Shown one piece after another: positions 1 to 6,900 of a stretch of 34,631 nt of DNA. Location: contig CAMCXF010000009.1 in assembly GCA_945883235.1 (NCBI GenBank), positions 1 to 34,631 of the forward strand. The letters run 5' to 3'. Under the pieces are notes generated by a model. It was not told where the DNA came from and ran no database searches. It worked only from the letters and a program-made list of their open reading frames with translations. Source of the stretch: Phenylobacterium deserti. Its GTDB lineage: Bacteria > Pseudomonadota > Alphaproteobacteria > Caulobacterales > Caulobacteraceae. The position numbers and the translations under genes were made by a program. Position 1 is the first letter of the stretch. Each line of letters begins with the position of its first letter.

Positions 1-1
1 G

Positions 2-133
2 GTTTCCAGGCCCGACTATGTGCTGATCCTGCCCTGGAATCTGAAGGGCGAAATCACGCGTCAGCTGGCCTTCATTTCGGACTGGGGCGGTCGCTTTGTG
101 ATCGCCTCTCCGACCACCTGCGTGCTGGACTGA
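2..133 (+). CDS. C-terminal end of sugar C-methyltransferase (partial)
   Basis: The frame is open from the window edge to a TGA at 131-133 and encodes 43 residues. The segment PDYVLILPWNLKGEI followed by WGGRFVIASP matches the C-terminal domain of SAM-dependent sugar C-methyltransferases (the NovU/TylC3-like family, PF08484), where a conserved LPWN and a GG-F-V-P strand close the protein. Those enzymes methylate a 4-keto-deoxysugar nucleotide. The stop overlaps the ATG of the next gene by one base (TGATG), so the two are translationally coupled, and the next gene is a sugar-nucleotide epimerase, which fits. The SAM-binding part lies outside the window, so the activity itself cannot be checked here. 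Confidence 0.75.
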   Translation, partial: VSRPDYVLILPWNLKGEITRQLAFISDWGGRFVIASPTTCVLD

Positions 134-663
134 TGCGCTTTCTGGCCACCGACATCGCCGGCGTGGTGATCGTCGAGGCCGAGCCACACGGCGACCTGCG
201 CGGCCGCTTCGCGCGGCTGCACTGTCCTGTCGAGTTCGCCGCCGCCGGGATCGCGTTTGAACCCGTCCAGACCAGTGTCTCGACCAATCCGACCGCCGGT
301 ACGCTGCGTGGCCTGCACTTTCAGCCGGCACCGCATGCTGAGACCAAATTGATCCATGCGGTGCGCGGGCGGGTGTTCGATGTAGCCGTCGACCTGCGCC
401 CTGACAGCCCGACCCACCGACGCTGGACCGCCACGGAGCTGTCGGCGACGAACCTGCGGGGGCTGTTCATTCCCCAGGGCGTGGCCCACGGTTTCCTGAC
501 CCTGGAGCCGGACACTGATGTTCTCTACCAGATCGCGCCGGCGTTCACGCCTGGCCATGCGACTGGCGTGCGCTGGGACGACCGGGCATTTGCGATTCAA
601 TGGCCGTTCCCGCCGGCATTGATGTCACCGGCCGATGCGGCCTACGCTGACTACGATGCTTAG
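133..663 (+). CDS. RmlC-type dTDP-4-keto-6-deoxysugar 3(,5)-epimerase, variant active site
   Basis: A 176-residue cupin protein of the dTDP-4-dehydrorhamnose 3,5-epimerase family, at the normal family length. Seen: the N-terminal GDLRGRF, LRGLHFQ with the catalytic His62, Lys72, VFDVAVDLR, IPQGVAHGF with His119, and Asp168 near the C terminus as the likely partner of His62. By my alignment to E. coli RfbC from memory, the catalytic-acid tyrosine (about 138, in NYY) is Phe138 here (PAF), and the QDNHS segment reads QTSVS. Known for the family: this tyrosine is the general acid and its position influences C3 versus C5 epimerisation. I infer that the enzyme may epimerise one centre only or act on a different keto sugar. 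It sits between a C-methyltransferase and an acyltransferase, with overlapping junctions on both sides, so a branched-sugar pathway is likelier than plain rhamnose synthesis. Confidence 0.85.
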   Translation: MRFLATDIAGVVIVEAEPHGDLRGRFARLHCPVEFAAAGIAFEPVQTSVSTNPTAGTLRGLHFQPAPHAETKLIHAVRGRVFDVAVDLRPDSPTHRRWTATELSATNLRGLFIPQGVAHGFLTLEPDTDVLYQIAPAFTPGHATGVRWDDRAFAIQWPFPPALMSPADAAYADYDA

Positions 664-1147
664 GATTGATCCTACGGCCCGCATTTCGCCGATGGCCGAC
701 ATCGAAGAGTCGGTGCGTGGCACCCTCATCGAGATCGGTCCGCGGGTGATGATCGATAGCTTCGTGAAGATCAAACCCACCGGCGGGTCTGGGGATGTGG
801 TCATCGGAGCCGATAGCGCCATCAACTCGGGCACGGTGATCTATACCGGCAACGGCGTCAGGATCGGCATTGGCGTCGCGATCGCCGCCAACTGCACGTT
901 GGCGCCCACCAACCACGCCATCGCGGACCGAGACCGGATGATCAAGGACCAGGGGTTTCAAGCCTCCAAGGGCGGCATCGTCATTGAGGACGACGTCTGG
1001 CTGGGCTCGGGGGTCGTGGTGCTGGATGGGGCTATTATTCGCAAGGGCGCAGTGATCGCGGCGGGTGCCGTCGTGCGCGGCGAGGTGCCGGCCTATGCGA
1101 TCTTCGGCGGCGTGCCGGCCCGCCGCATCGGGGAGCGCGGGGCATGA
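656..1147 (+). CDS. Left-handed beta-helix (hexapeptide) O/N-acyltransferase
   Basis: A 163-residue protein made of imperfect hexapeptide turns (IGPRVMI, VVIGADS, IVIEDDVWLGSGVVVL, VIAAGAVV), the LbH fold of WbbJ/FdtC/NeuD-like sugar acyltransferases. His87, in the TNHAI segment after the first coils, is the expected catalytic histidine that takes the proton from the acceptor hydroxyl or amine. The C-terminal FGGVPARRIG is the usual cap. I chose the ATG at 656 because it overlaps the end of the epimerase gene (TAG at 661-663), matching the coupling elsewhere in the operon; an upstream in-frame ATG at 635 would add seven residues. The acceptor is presumably the sugar nucleotide made by the neighbouring enzymes. 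Whether it adds acetate or another acyl group, to O or N, cannot be told from sequence. Confidence 0.85.
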   Translation: MLRIDPTARISPMADIEESVRGTLIEIGPRVMIDSFVKIKPTGGSGDVVIGADSAINSGTVIYTGNGVRIGIGVAIAANCTLAPTNHAIADRDRMIKDQGFQASKGGIVIEDDVWLGSGVVVLDGAIIRKGAVIAAGAVVRGEVPAYAIFGGVPARRIGERGA

Positions 1148-1941
1148 GCGTCACGGTCGTGGGCGCGCGGGGGTTTGTCGGGCGTCGTTTGGCGCAGCGT
1201 CTTGCCGCAGAAGGCGCGGCACCCTGGACACCGGCCAAGGGTGACCCCGACCTGCTGAAGCGCGACCTTGGCGTGGTCTACTACTGCGCCGGCCTGACCG
1301 CCGACTACGACCGCCGGCCCTTTGATGCCGTGGAGGCCCACGCCAGCCTGATCAGCGAAATTCTGCGGGCGGGCAGGTTCGACCGGCTGATCTATTGTTC
1401 GTCCAGCCGTCTCTATGACGGACTGCCACAGCCCCAGGTCGACGAGGCGGTTTCCCTGGTGTTCGATCCCGCCGACCCTCGCCGGGTCTATGACCTGTCC
1501 AAAGCCCTTGGCGAGAACCTCACCCTGGCCCGATCGGGAGGACGCGGCGTCGTGGCCCGACTGTCCAACGTCTATGACGTCGAGGATGGCGCCCCCGGTT
1601 TTTTGTCGGAGTGGTTGGCCATGGCCGCCGGAAGCCGGGACTTGATCCTGGAGTCCAGTCCCCATGTTCGTCGGGATTATATCCATCTGGAGGATGTGGT
1701 GAGCTCACTGATCGCCATGGCCGGCGGCTCCGGGATCTACAATGTCGCGGCCGGACAACTGACGTCGAACGCAGAGATCGCTGAGGCCTTCGCTGCAGAA
1801 GGCTGGAGCGTTGGCTTTACCGGCCACGCCCATCCCTCGCCCCCGCCCAATGTCTCGGCCGCCCGCCTTGCGGGTCTCGGTGTGAAGGCGCGGCCGGTGA
1901 AGGAGGTCATTCGCGACTATCTGAGAGGGCTGAAGGCGTGA
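1144..1941 (+). CDS. NAD(P)-dependent sugar-nucleotide epimerase/reductase (extended SDR)
   Basis: A 265-residue Rossmann protein. The glycine motif VGARGFVG (G7, G10, G13) binds the dinucleotide, CSSSRLYDG supplies the catalytic Ser/Thr region (about 85-93), and RVYDLSK gives the YxxxK pair Tyr116/Lys120. RRDYIHLEDVV is the usual extended-SDR segment. It is shorter than typical epimerases (about 310 residues), with a compact C-terminal substrate lobe, like many 4-ketoreductases. The ATG overlaps the previous stop (ATGA, 1144-1147). In context it is most likely the reductase that finishes the deoxysugar after C-methylation, epimerisation and acylation, but the order of steps is inference. Its own TGA (1939-1941) overlaps a GTG that starts a broken reading frame. 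Confidence 0.85.
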   Translation: MSVTVVGARGFVGRRLAQRLAAEGAAPWTPAKGDPDLLKRDLGVVYYCAGLTADYDRRPFDAVEAHASLISEILRAGRFDRLIYCSSSRLYDGLPQPQVDEAVSLVFDPADPRRVYDLSKALGENLTLARSGGRGVVARLSNVYDVEDGAPGFLSEWLAMAAGSRDLILESSPHVRRDYIHLEDVVSSLIAMAGGSGIYNVAAGQLTSNAEIAEAFAAEGWSVGFTGHAHPSPPPNVSAARLAGLGVKARPVKEVIRDYLRGLKA

Positions 1942-2077
1942 AGCTGGTCGACCAAACCCGGTTCTGATCGACGGCGTCACCGCCCAATGCGCTCATGTTG
2001 TGGCGGATGGCCCCGACGGTCGGCTGGCGTTTCGCCCCAGTCCCGCGGATATCCTGAGCGAGTATTTCCGAGCCTGA
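1938..2077 (+). pseudogene. Probable frameshifted small gene at the end of the sugar operon
   Basis: A GTG at 1938 overlaps the stop of the upstream reductase (GTGA), the same coupling style as the other junctions of this operon. It reads KLVDQTRF and hits TGA at 1965-1967. Moving to the other frame at that point (from 1964) gives LIDGVTAQCAHVVADG and continues to EYFRA and a TGA at 2075-2077, with about two thirds GC at third positions. That second frame has no start codon after its last upstream stop (1931-1933) except a possible CTG. A single inserted base near 1964 would fuse both parts into a protein of about 46 residues. I do not recognise the product. A sequencing error is an equally good explanation, as is chance openness of the frame. 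Confidence 0.4.
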
Positions 2078-2098
2078 TCCGGTTGCGGGGTTCCAGCC

Positions 2099-4381
2099 CT
2101 ACCCAGCTGGGCGGACCGTTCGGTAGATCATATCGTAGAAGTCCGTCGCAAATTGCTGGGTCTGGCCCAGGGGTCCGTCCCGCATCGTCTCGCGCAGCGA
2201 CCCGCGCAGGGCCAGACGCCGGCCACGATCGCCGGCGAGCGACACGGCGGCGGCGATGTAGGCGTCGAGGGTTTCAACGGCCAGATCGCCAATCCCGCTG
2301 CTGGTCATGATCGAGGCGCTCAGGCGCTCGTAGAAGGCTGGCCCGACCAGACTTATCAGCGGCACGCCCATCCAAAGGGTCTCAGCCGTCGTGGTGCCCC
2401 CGGTCTGGGGGAAGGGGTCGAGGGTGATATCCACCTCGTTGTAGACAGGTAAGTGGGCCCCGCGAATCACGTGGAAGATGACCCGATCGGCCGAAACGCC
2501 TTCGACTTCGAATAGGCGGGTCAGGTTGGCGCGAAAGCTCTCGCCGCTACCCTCGGGGCGGATGAAGGCAAATTTGGAACCCGGTGTCGCCGCGACGATC
2601 TTTGCCCAAGTGCGCAGGACCTCGCGGGAGTATTTGTAGGGATTATTGGCGGTGCCATAGGTGATGAACCCGTTTCGAAGCTCCGGCGCCGGCTTGATCT
2701 CGACCGAGTTGGAGGCGAACCTTGGGCCCAGAGCGATCCAGCTCTTCGGCAGTAACAGCGGCTTTTCGAGCAGTAACGCTTGGTTCGGCGGAACCGTGAT
2801 GGGATCACAAACCAGATAGTCGATCGCCTCTAGGCCGGCAGAGTGCGGATAGCCCAGCCAGCTGGCCTGGATCGGCGCGGGCCTGAACGCCATCACCTCC
2901 AGCCTGTTCATATGGGTCGAGCCGCCCAGCTCGATGAGCATGTCAAGCTGATCCTCGGCGATCTTCTCCGCGGCGTCCGGGGTCGAGATTTCTGGCCACC
3001 AGCGATAGGCGTTCACACGTTCCGTGATCTGCCGCTGAGTCGCGTCTTCCTTGCCGGTGTAGAACGAGTAGACGAACACCTCAAAGCGGTCTCGATCGAT
3101 ATGATCGAAGAGCGGCATGGCGAAGTAACCGACCGGATGCTGGCGCAGATCCGATGACATGAAGCCCAGTCGGACTTTGCCACCGGCCGGCCTGGCGGGC
3201 GGACGCTTGATGGGCAGGCGCTTGGCCGCGCGCTCGACAGCGCGCCCCCAGATGCGATGCTGTTCCAGCAGCTCAAGGCGATCTTCGTCGCTTCGGACCC
3301 GCGGCAGCTGCTTGAGAAGCGCGGTGTGGCGGCCCGTCTCGGCCCATCCTCGCCCCAGCGTTTGGAAGTCACCGAGCTCGTCCAGGCGGTCGAAGTCGCA
3401 GACCCGGATGAAAATCTCGCAAAGCACCTTGGTTGTGGCTTCGGTGAACTCCGTCTTCCGGTGCAGAATGCTCTTGGCCAGTTGATAGCCTTCTTCAATG
3501 TGACCGCCTTCGTCGCCCGTCCGCGTACGGTCGAGGCTTTCAATCAGCGCGGTCACGTACTCGATCCGCGCCGCATCCAGCACAATCGCCCGGCGCAGGA
3601 GGACGTTTCCGGCGTCTCGATTGCGTTCCGCGACCATCACGCCCAGCTGATGATGCAACCAGGCGGCATTGGGGTGAGTGGGTAGTAGCGCCTCAAGGAA
3701 GGCTTCTGCCGCCGCGACCCGCCCGGAGCGACGCATCAGCACAGCTTTCGCCTCGAGCAGTCGCGGCGCATCCGGGTTCGCCGCCAGCGCCCTGTCGAGT
3801 TGGGTCTCAGCCTCCGGGTTCCGGTTCTCCTGACTGAGCAGGCTGATGATATCCAGCCAGGTGTCCACGCTGTCCGGCTTTATGGTCACGGATTGGCGAA
3901 AGCGGACCAGCGCGGGCTCCAACTTGCCTTGCTGCGCCAGCGCGCGACCGAGCTGGCGCGGGTATTCGGCATTGCGGGGATGGGCGCGCGCCAACCGAAC
4001 GAACACGGCTTCCCCCTTGACCGCGTCGCCAAGGTCCAAAAGTACATTGCCGTAGTTCTGCAGGCCGCTGAGGTTCTTGGGTTCAGCCTTCGTCGCCTGT
4101 TCCAGCATTGTCAGGGCTTCGCGATATCGGCGCAGTTTTCGAAGGTTGACGCCGCGTACATTCAACAGGTCGAAGTCGCGCGGATAGCGTTCCAGGCCTT
4201 TGGCACCAAATACCTCGCCTTCGGCGTAGCGGCCCGCCGTATAGAGCTGCACCGATAGCGCGCGATAGACCTGCGCAGGGCGCGCGGCGTTCTCGGTGAT
4301 CGCGGCGATAAGGTGCTCGATCGCCTCGTCGCGCCGCCCGCCGTTCAAGGCCGCTTGTGCTGCTGCCACCCGATCGCTCAT
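2099..4381 (-). CDS. TPR-containing GT41 (O-GlcNAc transferase/SPINDLY-like) glycosyltransferase
   Basis: A 760-residue protein in two halves. Residues 1 to about 260 are tandem TPR helices, seen as repeated patterns such as LNVRGVNLRKLRRYREALTM and YPRQLGRALAQQGKLEPAL. The C-terminal half (about 390-750) is a GT41/GT-B domain: GGSTHMNRLEVMAFRPAPIQ, then GTANNPYKYSREVLRTWAKI, whose YK lysine aligns with the OGT active-site lysine, and DPFPQTGGTTTAETLWMGVP, the donor-binding segment. Family members glycosylate Ser/Thr of proteins recognised by the TPRs; in Caulobacter a TPR glycosyltransferase (FlmG) modifies flagellin. I took the ATG at 4379-4381, ten bases after GGAG, over an upstream TTG. 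It lies 57 bases behind the histidine kinase gene and converges on the sugar operon, so it may use that sugar. Donor and target are unknown. Confidence 0.85.
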   Translation of the reverse strand: MSDRVAAAQAALNGGRRDEAIEHLIAAITENAARPAQVYRALSVQLYTAGRYAEGEVFGAKGLERYPRDFDLLNVRGVNLRKLRRYREALTMLEQATKAEPKNLSGLQNYGNVLLDLGDAVKGEAVFVRLARAHPRNAEYPRQLGRALAQQGKLEPALVRFRQSVTIKPDSVDTWLDIISLLSQENRNPEAETQLDRALAANPDAPRLLEAKAVLMRRSGRVAAAEAFLEALLPTHPNAAWLHHQLGVMVAERNRDAGNVLLRRAIVLDAARIEYVTALIESLDRTRTGDEGGHIEEGYQLAKSILHRKTEFTEATTKVLCEIFIRVCDFDRLDELGDFQTLGRGWAETGRHTALLKQLPRVRSDEDRLELLEQHRIWGRAVERAAKRLPIKRPPARPAGGKVRLGFMSSDLRQHPVGYFAMPLFDHIDRDRFEVFVYSFYTGKEDATQRQITERVNAYRWWPEISTPDAAEKIAEDQLDMLIELGGSTHMNRLEVMAFRPAPIQASWLGYPHSAGLEAIDYLVCDPITVPPNQALLLEKPLLLPKSWIALGPRFASNSVEIKPAPELRNGFITYGTANNPYKYSREVLRTWAKIVAATPGSKFAFIRPEGSGESFRANLTRLFEVEGVSADRVIFHVIRGAHLPVYNEVDITLDPFPQTGGTTTAETLWMGVPLISLVGPAFYERLSASIMTSSGIGDLAVETLDAYIAAAVSLAGDRGRRLALRGSLRETMRDGPLGQTQQFATDFYDMIYRTVRPAG

Positions 4382-4438
4382 GTTTTCATTGCTCCGCCCC
4401 AATAGCCTGTCCGGACTTACGGCGAGTGCCGTCCGGCT

Positions 4439-5065
4439 TCAACGGCTTGATTGCATTGCCGGCAGGGGCACAGTCACTGAAACCCGCAACCCGGGATGCA
4501 AGTCCGCAATGTCCAGTTGACCCCGGATTTGCTGGACCATCAGTCGAACGACGGTCAGGCCGAAGCCCGGTGCCGGCGACGAATGTCCTGCCCCGTCGTC
4601 CTCAACGCAAAATTCAAGACCGGCGGCTTCCTGGCGCAAGGCCACCCGAACGCGACCGGGCCGTCCGTCGGGAAAGGCATGGCACAACGCATTACCCACC
4701 GTCTCATTGACCAGGAGCGCCAGAGGTGGCCCCAAGCGGCCCGGGACCAAAACCGGGTCGAGATCAAGCTCGATCGTCAAACTGTCGCGGCTCGCCGATT
4801 TCGCGAGGTCGCCGACAATCTCCCGGATGATAGCCGAAAGCTCGACCTGCTCGCGGCCGTCGATCCAGACCGTGTGGCGGTGCGCCGCACTGACGGCCGC
4901 GACGCGGGTCAGAAGAGACGCCATCGCCGGGCCCGCCGCCACATCGGGGCTGTGTCGCCCCTGCAGCAAGATCAGCGAGGAGATCAGCTGCAGGGTGTTT
5001 CTGGCGCGATGTTCGGCTTCGCGTGCGCGCGGCGCTTCGGCACTCTCTCCATCCGGACTGACCAT
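4439..5065 (-). CDS. HisKA_2-family sensor-less histidine kinase
   Basis: A 208-residue kinase. EAEHRARNTLQLISSLILLQ (residues 17-36) is a HisKA_2 dimerisation/phosphoacceptor helix with His19 as the phosphorylated residue. The HATPase_c domain follows: N box LLVNETVGNALCHAF (about 117-131), G1 box EDDGAG (155-160) and G2 box GFGLTVV (167-173). No PAS, GAF, HAMP or membrane segment precedes it; the frame stays open upstream only as the shadow of purD. ATG 5063-5065 is chosen, with a GTG 24 bases upstream as an alternative (GAGGGAGG lies before both). Kinases of this class in alphaproteobacteria often feed single-domain regulators or the general stress response. No response regulator is adjacent, so the partner is unknown. 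It is divergent from purD and probably cotranscribed with the TPR glycosyltransferase. Confidence 0.85.
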   Translation of the reverse strand: MVSPDGESAEAPRAREAEHRARNTLQLISSLILLQGRHSPDVAAGPAMASLLTRVAAVSAAHRHTVWIDGREQVELSAIIREIVGDLAKSASRDSLTIELDLDPVLVPGRLGPPLALLVNETVGNALCHAFPDGRPGRVRVALRQEAAGLEFCVEDDGAGHSSPAPGFGLTVVRLMVQQIRGQLDIADLHPGLRVSVTVPLPAMQSSR

Positions 5066-5131
5066 TTCCGACCCCGTCGCCTCCCTCACGCAGCTTGACC
5101 CGATCCAGCCGTCACGCCAAAGCGGCGCACC

Positions 5132-6397
5132 ATGAACATACTGCTCATCGGGTCCGGTGGCCGCGAACATTCTCTGGCGTGGAAGATTGCCGCGTCGCCA
5201 CTGGTGACCCGCTTTGTGGCGGCCCCGGGCAATCCGGGGATCGCGGAGCACTGCGAACTGCGCGATGTGCAGGCGACCGACGTGACGGGTCTCCTGTATC
5301 TGGCACAGGAAATTACGGCTGATCTGGTGGTGATCGGGCCGGAGACGACCGTCGCAGCCGGGCTTGCCGACGCCCTTGAGATCGCGGGTATCCCCTGCTT
5401 TGGCCCGACAGAGGCGGCCGGAAAGCTGGAAACCTCGAAGGCGTTCACGAAAGCCTTCTGTGATCGCCACGGACTGCCCACCGGGGCCTATGCGATCTGC
5501 GAGGCGGCGGAAGAGGCCAAGGCCGCGCTGGCGCAGTTCATCCCGCCCTGGGTGATAAAGGCTGACGGACTGGCGGCGGGCAAGGGCGTGGTTGTCACCC
5601 CGGATCGCGCCGAGGCCGAAGCGGCCATCGACGACGCGTTTGGCGGGCGGTTCGGGGCTGCGGGTGCCACGGTGGTCATCGAGGAATTCCTCGACGGCGA
5701 GATCGGCTCGCTGTTCGCGCTCTGCGACGGCAAGACCTCGATGCTGTTCGGCTGGGCGCAGGATCACAAGCGCGCCTTTGATGGCGACAAGGGCCCCAAC
5801 ACCGGCGGGATGGGCACCTATTCGCCCGCGCCAGTGTTAACGCCGGAGCTCGTGGAACAGATCCGCACGAGATTGGCCGAGCCGGCGTTCGCCGGCATTG
5901 CGTGGGATGGCGCGCCCTATCGCGGCGTGTTGTTCGTGGAGGTGATGGCCACCCGCGAGGGCCCGAAGCTGGTGGAATTCAACGTCCGCTTCGGCGATCC
6001 GGAGTGCCAGGTGCTGATGCTGCGGCTGGAAAGCGACCTCGTGCCCTATCTGATAGCCTGTGCGACCGGGCGTCTGGCCGACCTGCCGCCGCCGGTGTGG
6101 CGCGACGAGGCAGCGGTCTGCGTGGTGTTGGCCGCTGAGGGCTATCCGGGGACGCCGCGTTCGGGCGGAGAAATCAGGTTGCCGGGAACGCCGGCTGAGG
6201 GCGTCGCAATCTTCCACGCCGGCACGCGACGCGACGCGGCCGGCGTGCTGCGCGCCGCGGGAGGCCGGGTGCTCAACGTGTGCGCCCGTGCGCCAACCCT
6301 GCGCGAGGCGCGCGACCGGGCCTATGCCGCCGTGGACGCCATCCATTTCCCGGACGGGTTCTGCCGCCGCGATATCGGTTGGCGGGCGCTGGGTTAG
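5132..6397 (+). CDS. purD: Phosphoribosylamine--glycine ligase (GAR synthetase)
   Basis: 421 residues, the standard PurD length. It catalyses the ATP-dependent joining of glycine to 5-phosphoribosylamine, the second step of purine synthesis, in the cytosol. Seen: the N-terminal LLIGSGGREHSLAWKI, AAPGNPGIA and VVIGPE; the ATP-grasp segment WVIKADGLAAGKGVVV; NTGGMGTYSPAPV and VEFNVRFGDPE, which position the phosphates and metals; and the C-terminal GGRVLNVCARA. The ATG follows a 66-base divergent spacer shared with the histidine kinase gene. The stop TAG overlaps the TAA of the convergent SRPBCC gene (TTAG at 6394-6397). No other pur gene is nearby, so purD stands alone. Confidence 0.98.
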   Translation: MNILLIGSGGREHSLAWKIAASPLVTRFVAAPGNPGIAEHCELRDVQATDVTGLLYLAQEITADLVVIGPETTVAAGLADALEIAGIPCFGPTEAAGKLETSKAFTKAFCDRHGLPTGAYAICEAAEEAKAALAQFIPPWVIKADGLAAGKGVVVTPDRAEAEAAIDDAFGGRFGAAGATVVIEEFLDGEIGSLFALCDGKTSMLFGWAQDHKRAFDGDKGPNTGGMGTYSPAPVLTPELVEQIRTRLAEPAFAGIAWDGAPYRGVLFVEVMATREGPKLVEFNVRFGDPECQVLMLRLESDLVPYLIACATGRLADLPPPVWRDEAAVCVVLAAEGYPGTPRSGGEIRLPGTPAEGVAIFHAGTRRDAAGVLRAAGGRVLNVCARAPTLREARDRAYAAVDAIHFPDGFCRRDIGWRALG

Positions 6398-6831
6398 CCG
6401 CTGCCCTCCGCGACCACCTTCAGCGCCGGCAGGGCCACCGTGTGCCACGCCCTTCCCATGCCGCCGCGCATCATCTCGCTTTCCCGGTCCTCGAACTGGT
6501 TCCAGCCGGAGTGGGTGAGGCGTACGTGGGTGCCGCCGGGGATGCGGCGCAGGCGGATGTCGACTGAGGTGTCGGGGATGTCGGGAAACCCCCAGCTGAA
6601 TGACAGGCGACGCGGCTGGTCCAGCACCTCGATCCGACAGGCAATGGCGTCGGTGATGTCTCCCGCCAGTCGTCGGGCCTTGTCGGGCTGCAGGTAAAAG
6701 ACGTGGCCGGCCAGGGGCTGGAACTGCAGGCAGCCCATCCATTGCACCACCTGTTCGGGCCGCGTCAGGGCCCGCCACACCTGCTCGCGGGCGGCGGCGA
6801 TTTCGATGATCGACAGGACGTCTTCGACCAT
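6394..6831 (-). CDS. SRPBCC (AHSA1/START-like) domain protein
   Basis: 145 residues. The opening IIEIAAAREQVWRALTRPEQVVQWMG is the characteristic first strand and helix pair of AHSA1/polyketide-cyclase-like SRPBCC proteins, followed by strands ending in LSFSWGF and THVRLTHSGW and the long C-terminal helix. The fold binds small hydrophobic ligands or acts as an Hsp90-cochaperone-like domain; the ligand here is not known. ATG 6829-6831 is preceded by GGAG at a six-base spacing, which rules out the much longer frame that runs antisense to the next gene. It is divergent from the APH-fold kinase and overlaps the end of purD by four bases. Confidence 0.85.
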   Translation of the reverse strand: MVEDVLSIIEIAAAREQVWRALTRPEQVVQWMGCLQFQPLAGHVFYLQPDKARRLAGDITDAIACRIEVLDQPRRLSFSWGFPDIPDTSVDIRLRRIPGGTHVRLTHSGWNQFEDRESEMMRGGMGRAWHTVALPALKVVAEGSG

Positions 6832-6900
6832 GCCTTGCTCCGGGGCTGGACGCTTCTGTAGAAGACTTACAACAAACGTACGAGAGACAAGGGAAACGCC

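Noticed and set aside
5066..5767. An N-terminal extension of the histidine kinase that might be a sensor domain
   Set aside because: The extension is purD read backwards; the kinase start at 5065 has a suitable upstream GGAGG-like region.
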